From Fistularia commersonii (Eukaryota > Chordata > Actinopteri > Syngnathiformes > Fistulariidae): 64,000 nucleotides of DNA. How positions within the stretch are numbered: position 1 is the first letter of the stretch; the number at the start of each line of letters is the position of its first letter. Positions 24,013-33,906 of this stretch are shown one piece after another. Made by a program: the position numbers and the translations under genes. The stretch is taken from the NCBI GenBank assembly GCA_037954325.1, contig JBBMNZ010000006.1:272501-336500 (forward strand). Reading direction: 5' to 3'. The notes under the pieces are model-generated. The model was given only the letters and a program-made list of their open reading frames with translations, was not told the origin of the DNA and ran no database searches.

Positions 24013-27000
24013 CCGGAGATCCTGGTTTGGTCCCATCTGGTGATGGGAAGTTCTGCATGTTCTGAGGACGAGTTTCCTTTGAGGTCTCCCAGGAAACCAG
24101 GAGGGTGAAGGACTTCTGCAATTCTTGTCCAAATGTTGGCACATGGACTTGAGTTTCTTCACTTGAAGATGTTTCGCCCCTCGTCCGAGAGGCCTCCTCA
24201 GAACTGAACCAGTGACCCCCCCGCCCTCGAGGACCCCCTTACTTCCCATCCCAAAGGAGCCTCTTGAACGAGGGGTGAAACATCTTCAAGTGAAGAAATA
24301 CAAGTCCAGTTGCCAAGACAAGCATCGACTTCTGCAAAGTTGTGCGTTTGACATTTCCTTGCACTGCACTTGTACTCCAAGTTCTTATGAGGGCAGTATT
24401 CACAGTTTATCCCAGTAACTGAACCTTCCAAATGAACCCAGTGTTTCTGTGACTCTGCCCCCCCACTTCCAGTCCCCCCACGGCAACCGGTAACCACGGT
24501 GACGCCCTCTGGCCCACTGACTGCTTGTTTGTCCGGGAAGGTCCAGGTTTTCCATGGCGATCGAGGCTTCGTCAGCCTGTTGTCCCGGTCGTCCCCCTCC
24601 CTGCTCCCCCTTAACTCGCCCCTGGAGACCCCAACCCCCTTCGCCACTTCATGCATGACCTGCCGATCAGCTGTGACAACAAACGGGGCGACCCAGTTTG
24701 GGGGGAGGGGACAGGAAAGAGTCATGGAACAAGTGTGTGTGTGTTGGGGTTCCAGTGGTCTTCATGGCGGGCAGCAGCTTGTACCGGAGGACCCCCCCAC
24801 AGGGCAACATCCTGCTGGAAGTGTGTAACTGCATCGGGGTGAGTGGCGTGGGGGGCGGAGCTTGGGGGTCCCTAGACCCCGCCCCCTTCTCTGAGTGTCT
24901 GCTTCCGTTTGCAGTTCGCCATCAGGAACCGCTGGAGAAGGAGGAGGAGCGGCGAAGGGGCGAGGAAGCACTGGCTGGACTGGGCGCAGGAGAAGTACCC
25001 GGTACACCTCGGAGCATCCAGGCCCGATCCTGGGGAACCCCTTCTTTGGAGGTTCCTTGTTCTCTGAGGAACCTCCGTCTGTATCCACAGAGGCGTCTGA
25101 TCCAGGAGGTGAAGATGGTTCTGCGGGTTCTGGTTCTCTACATCCCCCTCCCCATGTTCTGGGCTCTGTTTGACCAGCAGGTACGCGAAGGCCGAAGGTC
25201 CTTCAAGGTCCTTCACGGTATTCAGTTGTGAGCTATAGAACATCCCATAATGTCAGTCATGTTCGGTCGCGTTCAATCTCGGCCGGTCTGTCCAGTTCGT
25301 CCCGTTCTTCTTGTTCCGTTCCGGATGCTCATGGTTCCACTCTGCCCTCCAAGTATTTGCCAACTCAAACTACCTCTTGGCATCTTCTTGGCAAACCGCA
25401 GAACCGCAGAACCTTCCCGGTTCCGTGTGGATGACGTGTGTGTGTCTTCGCAGGGTTCCAGGTGGACGCTGCAGGCCACCAGGATGAACATGGCCTTCGT
25501 AAGAACCGCCCCGTGGAACCTGTGGGTTCCAGATGGAACCTCAGGATGGGTTCCGCTGGATCTCCATTCCGGTTCCACCCCATGTTTTCACTGCGTGGTT
25601 CCTCTGAGTAACCGGGTCCGTGTCTCCACAGGGGGACTGGTTCTCCGTCAAGCCCGACCAGATGCAGGTTGGTAGCAGAACGTGGTTCCGGTTCCGTCAC
25701 ACATGAAGGGCGTCCTGGGGGGGCGGAGCCTCTTCTCGGTCCCCAGACCAAAAGCGGGCCGAGACCGGTTCTTGTCTTTGTCAGCGGTCATGAAAGAGCC
25801 GGTTCTAGACAGAACCGAACCGGTACCGGGCCTCGACTCGGCCCCGGTGTCAGGATAGAGCCGGTTCTAGAAGGTAACCGAACGGGACCAGGACCGTTCT
25901 TGGTTTGAGAAGAAAAGGGAACCAGTAGTGGGCCTTGTCTGGGTTCTGGAGTTTGAAAGAGCCGGTTCCACAAGAGCACTGAACCAAGACCGTGGCCTCT
26001 TCTCGGTTCTAGAACAAAACGGAACCAGGACCAGTTCTTGTCTCGGTCCGGTAGAGAACGGAACCGGACCCGGGCCCGCCTGCAGTCTGGAACGAGCCGG
26101 TTCTGGAACGAAATGGCACCGGGACGGCACCTTTCTCTTTTCTGTATTTGTTAAAGAGCTGGTTCTAGAACCGAACCGGGACCGGGCCGGGCCTCGCCTC
26201 GGTTCCGTAGTCTCGTTCTTGAAGTGAACCGAACCAGGACCGGATCCGACGCAGAAGCCGGTCCACAAGTAAAAGCAGAGGCCCCGAGAACCCAGGTGGA
26301 TCTGAACCAGGGCCAGATTCTGGGGTTCTAGTCCACGTCGGTCTGGGCTGAGGTTGGCGCTCCGGCCGACCTCGGGTTCTGCTCCGGTTCCGCAGACCTT
26401 CCTTATCAGCTGATGTTTCTCCTTGCTGGACCTGCACCTTTGTGTCTCCACTGGAGGTGCAGATCTTTCTGGAGCTCTTTTATTTGCCCCCTGCAGATGC
26501 TGAACGCCCTGCTGATCCTGGTCTTCGTCCCCATCTTCGACCTGATCATCTACCCTCTGGTGGGCCTCTGCAGGATCAGGGTCACGTGAGTTCCCTCCCG
26601 CCGCCGGGTCACATGACCTCCGAGGAGGCGGACGTGGTTCCTCTCCATCCGGTGACCTTCTGAGACCTTCTGGCGTCGCTTCTCGAGCGCCTACTTTCCA
26701 GAGCGCCGTCTCACAGGAGCCACATCCTCGCACCTCCTGATCTCCGTCCGCACGTGGTGGAGGAGCTCGTGGCTCCTGGCGGGAGATCCGGGTCCACCGA
26801 GGTCCATCCGGGGAGGCCAGATGGTCGGGTTCTGGCGGCGACCTCTAACCGGACCTGTGACCCCGCAGGCCGCTGAGGAAGATGGCCGCCGGGATGGTCT
26901 GCGCCGCGCTGGCCTTCACCGCCGCCGCGCTGGTGGAGATCAACGTGGTGGTGCGTTCGAAGACGCCGGGACGAACGAGTTCTCGGAGCGCGGCAGGTTC

Positions 27001-27176
27001 TCGCTGACCTCCTTCTTCTGTCGGAGCAGAAGACGGTGGTGGAACCTGCTCCGGAGAGCAGGTGCCTCCTGCAGGTCTTCAGCCTGGTGGACGGAGAAGT
27101 CCAGCTGAAGATCCCCAACAGCAGCCTGTTCCCTGAACCCCTCCAGACCCTGCAGGTGTGTGTGTGTGAGAGAGAG

Positions 27177-27210
<34 letters not shown>

Positions 27211-27405
27211 CTAACCCCGGTGCTGCCCCTCCAGGACCCCCCCCAGTATGAGACCCTGGACCTGGGCGGCTCCAGCCTGGACCTTCTGCTCTCCATCTCC
27301 TCCAACGGGACCTCCAGCTCCTGCAGCCTGAAGCTCCTCCAGCAGGAGGCCTACAGCCTCTTCCTGCACGGCCGGGGGGGGCAGGAGGTCCTCTGCACGC
27401 TGGTG

Positions 27406-27472
<67 letters not shown>

Positions 27473-27545
27473 TCAGACACACTCACTCAGACACACACAC
27501 ATACCCTTTGTGATTTATGTTCTCATTTCTTGTAGAGAAAAGTAA

Positions 27546-27633
<88 letters not shown>

Positions 27634-29700
27634 AGGCTCAGGACTCGGTCCAGAAGGTGGACGATGGCAGCCCCGTCCTCAGGTGAACCAGACCGACGGC
27701 GTCGGTGGAAAGTGTGTTTGCAGAACATCTGGCTCACATCTGCATCAGTTCCATCGTCAACGAAACACACAGAAGATCCCGATCATCAGACCCGATACAT
27801 GGAGATATTGATCGATCCAGAGTCAATATAGCGATCGGTTTCTGAATGTGACAGGTTGGGTTGTGAGGCCTGCGGCGCCACCTAGAGGGCATTTCATTTA
27901 TTTTTATTTCTCATTATTTCACCAGGAAAGTCCCATGAGATTAAAACCCTCTTTCAGGGTGACCAGCAGAGTGTGTGTGTTCTCAGGTGATTTTGCCAGA
28001 GTGTGTGTGGGAGGGAGAGTGTGAGTGTGATTGTAGATGATGTATTGATGATGTGTGATTGACTATCCAAGCGAGCAGGCTGTTATTGATGAGGTCAGAT
28101 GCCTTCAGATGCCTTCAGTCATGGCTGTGTGGAGCTGAAGGAGGGTTTTGTGTCTCACATTGGATTGTTTTAGATGTTTAAGGAAAAACAGTCTGTGAAC
28201 TTCCTGCGAGTGCCGTTTGCATCTTGGTGTGTTACTGGTGTGTGTCCCAAGAGTGTGTGATGGCTGCAGGACCAGAGTTGATGGAGATGGGTGTTTTGGG
28301 TGGGTGAGCGGAGAAATCCATGCTGGGTTCTTTGTTTCTGAAGCGTTTAGCTGCAGGTTGATGTTCTGGCAGAACATCTGGCACCTGCTCTCCAAAGGGT
28401 TTCTCGCTGTCGGTGACCAGTCCAGGTATTGTGGTGTCGTCTGCACATCTGAGGATGATGCTGAACTGTGTGAGGATGTGAGTGTGTTTGAGTACAACCA
28501 TAGGACACGCCGGTGCTGAGGGTCAGAGGTCGGGATGAGCCGCCATTCATCCTGACCTTGGTGTCCTTCCTGAGAAGAAGCTCCTGGTCCAGTGACATGA
28601 AGAGGTGCCAATGTCCACGTCCATGAGTTTGTTGAGGAGATGGTCAGGGTCGCTGGTGTTAAAAGCAGAACTGAAATCCGTGACCAGCACCTGGGCGCTG
28701 GTGCAGGGGGTTCAAGATGGTGGAGAACCTGTGGAGATCCAAAGTGACTGCATCCTCCTCAGACCTGTTGGATGCCAGCTGGAGGTTGTCCATGAGGGGT
28801 GTGCTGAGTTCTTCCAGGTGTGAGAAGAATCCCTTCAGATGATGATGGAGTCTTTGAAACATCTGGGAACTGTGCCCTGACTGATGTTCGTGAAGATTGG
28901 GCCTCGCTGGTGTGCACAGTGTTTCAGGACCAGCAGCTTCCCCTCCTTGGTCCTCAGGAGCTATGTTCTCACCTTCTCCTGGATGGTAGGAGGAGGTGTT
29001 GGAGGGCCAGCAGAGGGAGAAGATGGGAGAAGATGGGAGTGTGAAGCTGTTGAAACCTCCCAAACCAGGAGAGGTGAGGCTGCAGGTGGGCAGTCTGCTC
29101 TCCTGCGTGGTGGAGATACCAGGACGTTCAGGTTCTAGAAGTGCTCCAGGGCAGAGGAGGTTCCACCAGACACCTCTGGACTTCCTGTCTTCTCCCCGTC
29201 GACGTGTCACTTCCTGTGACGGACGGCTCCTCTTCTCTCTGGCCAATCAGAGAAGACGCAGGAAGCTGGACACCTGTCAGGTGTTGAATGGAGATGCTAA
29301 GCTAAACCCAGCCAGAAGGTCACCTTCCTGTCCTCTCTCTGGTCCCACCAGGTTCTTCAACGGGCTTCCAGAAGCTGTAAACCTCACCGTCGGAGGCCAG
29401 ATGTTCCACGCCGCCTCCAACTTCAGCGTGTCGCAGAACGCCGCCGTCCCTCAGGGAGGGTGAGTCCTCCTGGTTCTCCAGCTGGATGAAGACCAACACC
29501 GGGTTCTGTGAGCGCAGGTTCTCCTCACACTTCGGTTCTCCGTCAGATACCCGGCTGTGAGCTGCAGCCTCCAGACCAGGACCTGCCCAGACCTGGACCT
29601 GGGACTGCTGGACTTCGGAGCTTCGTACACCGTCATCCTCACCGAGGTCTGGAGGAACTTCTGCTGGAGCTTCTGTTTCCACTGGCTGACCCTCCTGAAC

Positions 29701-29759
<59 letters not shown>

Positions 29760-29910
29760 CAGGACCAAGGAAACATGGTGGTGCACAAGATGGAGGACGT
29801 GAAGGCCAACAATGTTCACATCGCCTGGCAGATCCCACAGTACGTCCTCATGACCGCGGGCGAGGTCATGTTCTCCATCACTGGGCTGGAGTTCTCCTAC
29901 TCTCAGGTGC

Positions 29911-29965
<55 letters not shown>

Positions 29966-30348
29966 CAGCTGACCCGGTGCCCCTGCAGGCCCCCCCCAAC
30001 ATGAAGTCGGTGCTGCAGGCCGGCTGGCTCCTCACCGTGGCCTTCGGGAACGTGGTGGTGCTGATCGTGGCCGAGGGCGCCGGGCTGGAGCAGGTAGGTT
30101 CTCCAGGGTTCTGGTGCAGGTTCTCCAGGGTCGGGGTGCAGGTTCTCCGGAGGAGGAGGTCTGATCCTGGTCCGTCTGCTCAGTGGAAGGAGTTCCTGGT
30201 GTTCGCCGGCCTCCTGCTGGCCGTCTCCGTCATCTTCTCCGTCATGGCCCACTTCTACGTCTACGTCCAGCCGTGGGGCCTCCAAGGGGACCAGAAGGAT
30301 GAAGACCTGGAGGTCCTCAAGAAGATCAGCTTGAGCACCCCGCTGTGA
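20594..30348 (+). CDS. slc15a2: Solute carrier 15 member 2 (PEPT2), 22 exons, 720 aa
   Basis: PEPT2 is a high-affinity proton-coupled di/tripeptide transporter of the plasma membrane (POT/PTR2, MFS fold, 12 membrane helices). Exons: 20594-20689, 21143-21230, 22860-23001, 23104-23196, 23272-23371, 23695-23785, 23865-23942, 24756-24838, 24915-25001, 25091-25180, 25454-25498, 25632-25667, 26497-26585, 26869-26950, 27030-27155, 27235-27402, 27636-27682, 29352-29459, 29547-29646, 29763-29906, 29989-30093, 30184-30348. The phases are continuous. The TM1 ExxER proton motif is E50-R54 (EFCERFSYYG), and the conserved transport histidine is H84 (YHAFSSL). LIALGTGGIKPCVAAFGGDQF and LYIPLPMFWALFDQQ are family hallmarks. 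Exons 15-19 encode the large extracellular domain between helices 9 and 10, and GEVMFSITGLEFSYSQAP opens the last helices. Human PEPT2 is 729 aa, so length is normal. Introns 15, 16, 19 and 20 are only 79-233 bp and mostly CA/TG. Confidence 0.95.
20735..20945. repeat. TTATTACAC-motif cluster in slc15a2 intron 1
   Basis: Irregular copies of ttattacac(t/ttt) and gttattacagtgttataac. Same motif family as the clusters elsewhere in the window. Confidence 0.75.
21043..21117. repeat. (GT)n microsatellite in slc15a2 intron 1
   Basis: About 75 bases of GT, ending 25 bases before the exon 2 acceptor. Confidence 0.95.
21500..21860 (-). mobile_element. 3' end of a non-LTR retrotransposon, antisense in slc15a2 intron 2
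   Basis: On the minus strand a segment reading ILSFLPEAIRLFNSSSFSRR resembles the C-terminal end of fish LINE polyproteins. It is followed by gataaataaagttgttc and a (TTATC)n tail, the usual microsatellite-like 3' tail of such elements. Only this terminal part is recognisable. Confidence 0.5.
21941..22265. repeat. 75-bp tandem repeat in slc15a2 intron 2
   Basis: Near-identical 75-bp units start at 21941, 22016, 22091 and 22166 (aagtcaagtggagaagagtt...). A shorter, diverged copy begins near 22255. The high identity suggests recent expansion. Confidence 0.95.
23957..24010. repeat. (CA)n microsatellite in slc15a2 intron 7
   Basis: CA run starting 14 bases after the donor at 23943. Confidence 0.95.
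24140..24320. repeat. Inverted repeat, MITE-like, in slc15a2 intron 7
   Basis: The left arm (about 24145-24205, including cttcacttgaagatgtttcg) is the reverse complement, with a few mismatches, of the right arm (about 24253-24315, including aacatcttcaagtgaag). The spacer is about 45 bases. This motif family is familiar from dispersed repeats in fish genomes. No transposase is present. Confidence 0.6.
25740..26260. repeat. Diverged GC-rich tandem repeat in slc15a2 intron 12
   Basis: The phrase gagccggttct(ag) recurs at about 25797, 25859, 25961 and 26095, and related gaaccg(g/a)accagg phrases recur between them. The unit is roughly 65-100 bp and strongly diverged. Confidence 0.65.
27157..27208. 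repeat. (GT)n/(GA)n microsatellite, most of slc15a2 intron 15
   Basis: The 79-bp intron is nearly all gtgtgtgtgtgagagagagtgtg repeat, flanked directly by the donor and by the ctgcccctccag acceptor. Confidence 0.9.
27408..27468 (+). repeat. (AC)n at the 5' end of slc15a2 intron 16
   Basis: AC repeat beginning six bases into the intron (gtgagc then acac). It is complementary to the GT repeat at 27548-27631 at the other end of the same 233-bp intron. Confidence 0.97.
27548..27631 (+). repeat. (GT)n at the 3' splice site of slc15a2 intron 16
   Basis: 84 bases of GT ending only four bases before exon 17 (gtgtccag|GCT). There is no polypyrimidine tract. Confidence 0.97.
27895..27975. mobile_element. 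Short interspersed-repeat fragment
   Basis: The sequence with ttcaccaggaaagtcccatgagattaaaaccctctttcagggtgacc resembles a widely dispersed fish repeat. The family name cannot be given from sequence alone. Confidence 0.4.
28100..29050 (-). mobile_element. Decayed non-LTR retrotransposon RT, antisense in slc15a2 intron 17
   Basis: Minus-strand frames give RT blocks in order: a pre-catalytic segment around 28830-28990, then DNLQLASNRSEEDAVTLDLH (about 28740), then a post-frameshift LSTGVSYG, then CADDTTIPGLVTDSE (the FADDT catalytic block) near 28430, then NINLQLNASETKN and LFFLKHLKQSNVRHKTLLQLH near 28150. Multiple frameshifts make it inactive. Related in type, but not in sequence detail, to the remnant in cyp27a intron 2. 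Confidence 0.72.
29703..29758. repeat. (GT)n running into the slc15a2 exon 20 acceptor
   Basis: GT repeat followed only by tcag before the exon at 29763. It occupies half of a 116-bp intron. Confidence 0.95.
29912..29963. repeat. (CA)n in the 82-bp slc15a2 intron 20
   Basis: CA repeat beginning six bases after the exon 20 donor and filling most of the intron. Confidence 0.95.
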
Positions 30349-30444
30349 TGGTCCAGAAGCTCCGCTCGAACCGTCCCGCGTTTACCCACGTCTGATAATT
30401 AGCATCAACCTTCTGATGAGACGGTCTGCTGGACCTCCTGGGAT

Positions 30445-30450
30445 TTTATT
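30445..30450 (-). terminator. hspbap1: Candidate hspbap1 polyadenylation signal
   Basis: TTTATT on the plus strand, that is AATAAA on the minus strand, 280 bases after the hspbap1 stop. It lies inside the slc15a2 3' UTR, so use of this site would make the two transcripts overlap. Confidence 0.45.
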
Positions 30451-30695
30451 GGTCTCGCATCGTGTTTCCGTGGCGACGGCGCTCGCCGACACGAGATGTT
30501 CGATGGCCTCCAGAAGCTGGAGACTCGTCCTCGGCCAAGACCTCACACCTGATGATTCGAAGTGTTTTAATGAGAAGAAGCGTCTGCGGGCGGAGATGAT
30601 TTGAGAAGAAGCCACAGAAGGTGTCCGTCCTCTGCGGGCGCAGAAGGTTCCTCATGACGTGTAGAACCTCCGAGCTTCACCATGCAAACGCTGTG

Positions 30696-30701
30696 AATAA
30701 A
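30696..30701 (+). terminator. slc15a2: slc15a2 polyadenylation signal
   Basis: AATAAA 348 bases after the slc15a2 stop codon and only about 30 bases before the stop codon of the convergent hspbap1 gene. Confidence 0.65.
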
Positions 30702-30729
30702 CACCTGGCCGGACCTCGGCGCCAGAAGG

Positions 30730-31505
30730 TCACGTGTCTTCTTCTTCTCCAGGGGTCGGCCCTCCATGATCTCGATAAGCCGGTCCTTCAGGAAGAGGAA
30801 GCTCCTCACGCTTCCTGGACCTGCTCCTCCCCGGCTCTGGTCCTGGAGCCCTCCGGAGCTCCAGCAGGAGCCTGGAGACCTGAGCCACCACGCTGGGATG
30901 GACCAGGCACTCTAACAGCTCATTGGTTGTTACCGTGGACACCACCGGGTGTGTGTCCACGTGGTGTGTGTCCACGTGGTGTGTGTCCACGTGGTGTGTG
31001 TCCACATGGTGTGTGTCCTCGTGGTGTGTGTCCCCGGGGTGTGTGTCTTCAGGGAGTGTGTCGCCGCAGTCACATGGTCCCAGGTGGACCGTGGAGGTCC
31101 CTGCAGGTCCACCCTGGACCTCCTGGACCTCCTGGACCTCCTGACAGGCCACAGGCAGGAGGTCGGGCCCGAAGCGAAGGCTCCTCCTGATTCGTCCTCG
31201 GCCGTCCCTCTTGGCCGGGAGGCGGTCCCTCCGCTTAGCTCCGCCCCCTCGCAGACAAGCCCCCAGCGCCAGGGACAGGAGGTGCAGGTTCTCGTCGTGG
31301 GAGGAGGGCCCGACCTGCAGACCCGGGTAGGACTTTGAGACCTCCGGATGTGTGTGTGGTCGCCATGGAGACGGGTGTGTGTGCGTTCACCTCGGTGGGG
31401 TTCAGCCAGGCGTCGGTGTTGTCCACGCTGGCCGTGGTCTTCAGCGCGCAGACCACGGTCCGGGTCACCGCCTCCTTCAGCCGCTCTGCATCCTCGTCCT
31501 CCTGC

Positions 31506-31547
<42 letters not shown>

Positions 31548-33906
31548 GCTGGAGAAACATTCATTCACACACACACTCTCCGTGTGTGTGTGTGTGTGTG
31601 TGCGCTGCCCTCACCAACTCGATCCAGGAGTTGACGCTGACGGTGACGGGGTCCATGGACTCCACGTGGTGCCACCACCTCCGGGGAACCAGCAGGACCT
31701 GAGCAGACGGAGAAGGTCCAGAACGTTGCCGTTAACGAACCCGTCAATCCATCGATCGATCGACGCTTCTTCCCGGACCGATTGATCACTATTGACCCGC
31801 GACCCCGATGACCCCCGCCGGGACCAGAACCTGAGTGTTCCTCTAAGGGTCAACCCTTTCAAATAAAAGCTTTTGAGGAAGGAGGGCGGCGCTCCATCTG
31901 ATCTTCTCCAGCAGGTCCTCCTCCTGCTGCTGACAGCAGCCTCCTGCCTGGAGGCCGTGCTGGTCCGTCCTGGATCCACCCGTCTCCATGCCGGACCGCC
32001 TCCTGCGGCCGGACGGAACCTGAACCGGGGTGAAGCTCGGGGTTTTAAGCTCCAGATCGGGGTTTGCCGTCCATAGAGGCTCTCCAGCGACCCTGAAGCT
32101 CATCAGATGTTCCTCAGGCTCTCTGTGGACCATCTGAAGCGGTTCCAAAGTAAGAGCGTCCTCCATGGGGGGCCGGCGGCACCTGAAGCCACGTGATGCG
32201 TTCCAGCCTCAGGGAGACAGTAGAAAGTTCAAATCCATATTCTGAGGAGCATCTGGTCGTGTTAGCAAGGGAGTATGAGGAGGTCGGCGGAGACCTTCAC
32301 CTTCACCTGCACCTTCACCTAAGATGGTGGAAGGAGACAGGTGGCTGACCTTCGGACTCCAGGGAACAAAGGCTCCGAGGCCTTTGAGGAACTTCCCAGA
32401 ACATCTGGGTTCAGCTCCACGCCTTCATACCCCCAGCGGACAGAGAACCGCCTCACTCCTAACCTGACATGGACCTTCTGACAAGCAGTCCGTCGCCGCC
32501 CACCGTTCAGGATTGGACCACAAGTCCCCATCAATAGCTGGAGAATGTAGTCACCTGACCCGGCTGCAGGGTGACCCTGTGGACCCGGGCCCTCCGGAAG
32601 GCGGGGAACCTCTGCAGGTCTGGATGGGTGACGTCCACCCGGCTGAAGACGCTGGACTCCTCGTACGGGATCCTGGTGGGGTACAAGTTCGGGGTGTCGT
32701 CTGGAGGGAACAGGTGCCAGCACTTCCTGCGGACAGGAAACATGAACAAGGGACGTCATGCTGACGGTAGCAGCCAAACTGGAACTACAAGTATGGCGCC
32801 ACGCCGACCCAGAAGGTGTTCTTGTCCTGTGGACCGTCTCCTCGGAGGACTCACCTGCCCTGCACTTGCAGCACCAGGTTGCAGCCGTAGGAGTCCAGGT
32901 GGCAGGGGGTGTCGGCCCCAAGGGTCCCGATCCACAGCGTGCTGTCCTTCCCGTCGCGGCCCGGGAACCCGAAATCTGCCCACCTGACGTCCTGGAACAG
33001 ACGGCGGGTGGCTTTTAAAACAACACGGCCGACAACGGGGGGCGCAAGTGTCCAGAAGTCCGGCGGCGGCGCTCGTTGTCTCCGAGGTTACCGGCCCCGT
33101 CGGTCGGTTAGCATCTATTCCCTCTAGCCGGGCGGCGCTCCGACGGGCCGACGCCGTTCTTCAAATGGGCCGAGGTCCGCGAGTTACCTGAAACATGGAG
33201 GGCCGGTCTTCAAACAGCATGGCGATGTACTTGTAGTCGGCGTAGGCCCAGAACTGGGAGCGGGGGAAGTCGCAGAACGGACCCACCTCCGACCCGTCCT
33301 GGCCTCGGGTCCAGCTGAGGAACTGAACCAGCGTGGCCTGGATGTAGGAGCACTGGGTCTCGAACACGGGCCCTGTGGAGAACCGCGACACCAGAGGGTG
33401 GAAGACCTGCCAGAGAAGGTAGTTTGGAGCCCAAACCCGGCGTCCCAGAAGGGGGTCACTGGTGGACCTTCAGTCCAATCAGACGGTCCCCTGAACCCAT
33501 CCCAGCTGACCCCAGACAGGAGAACATGGTAGAACCCATGGCGAGAACATGCTGGTGGAATAGGGACAACCAGCTGAGAGGCCTTGACCTCCAGTGACCT
33601 CCTGCTGGAAGGAGACCCCAGAGTGTCCCTGGTCTCCAGGGAGCTCCAGGGAGCTCCAGGGAGCTCAGATCTCTCAGTGTCCTGAGATGAACGCATGAAG
33701 CCACCACCCCTCCTCTTACTCTTGGTCTCCTGCTTCCTCCCGAGTCGGAACCTGACCGGTCTGTCGCCTAGGAGACCGGACAGGTTCTCCGCCGTCCAGC
33801 CCAGGACCGGCCAGTCGCCCGTCATGTTCAGGAAGACCGCGGGCTGCCGGAGGTCCTGCACCAACCTCCTGGCCTCCTGGGGACTGAAGGGACGGGTGGA
33901 GGCCAT
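30730..33906 (-). CDS. hspbap1: HSPB1-associated protein 1 (JmjC-fold), 7 coding exons, 486 aa
   Basis: HSPBAP1 binds the small heat-shock protein HSPB1 and has a JmjC/cupin oxygenase fold; its substrate is not established. Exons on the minus strand: 33906-33720, 33372-33188, 32991-32855, 32726-32555, 31698-31615, 31501-31391, 31314-30730. Phases are continuous and the length matches human (488 aa). The metal-binding HxD is H155-L-D157 (CHLDSYG), and the distal histidine is H237 in RRWWHH. FWAYADYKY, DFGFPGRDG, KCWHLFPPDDTP and YPTRIPYEESSVF are strongly conserved. The last exon is divergent but keeps FGPDLLPVA and the C-terminal LLECLVHPSVV block, with a seven-unit pentapeptide repeat between them. 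The start is the ATG opening MASTRPFSPQ; an acceptor-like ggcag lies just upstream, so 5' UTR is spliced from an exon near 34749. Confidence 0.93.
30946..31050 (-). repeat. hspbap1: In-frame 15-bp coding minisatellite in the hspbap1 last exon
   Basis: Seven 15-bp units translate on the minus strand to a pentapeptide array of type V-D-T-H-H (variants EDTHP, GDTHH, EDTHH, VDTHP). The unit length is a multiple of three, so copy number can change without frameshift. Three unit junctions create CACGTG palindromes spaced 15 bp apart (30958, 30973, 30988). Confidence 0.9.
31504..31545 (-). repeat. (GT)n (sense) at the 3' end of hspbap1 intron 5
   Basis: CA on the plus strand; in the transcript it is a GT repeat that runs into the acceptor (gtgcgtgtgcag|GAGGAC) with no polypyrimidine tract. 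Confidence 0.95.
31582..31603 (-). repeat. (AC)n (sense) at the 5' end of hspbap1 intron 5
   Basis: GT on the plus strand; in the transcript it is an AC repeat 11 bases after the donor, complementary to the GT run at the other end of this 113-bp intron. Confidence 0.95.

Noticed and set aside
33412..33434. Alternative acceptor (ctctggcag) for hspbap1 exon 2
   Set aside because: It would add 13 residues absent in the family and break phase with the exon 1 donor; the downstream tctccacag acceptor gives an exact-length alignment and correct phase.
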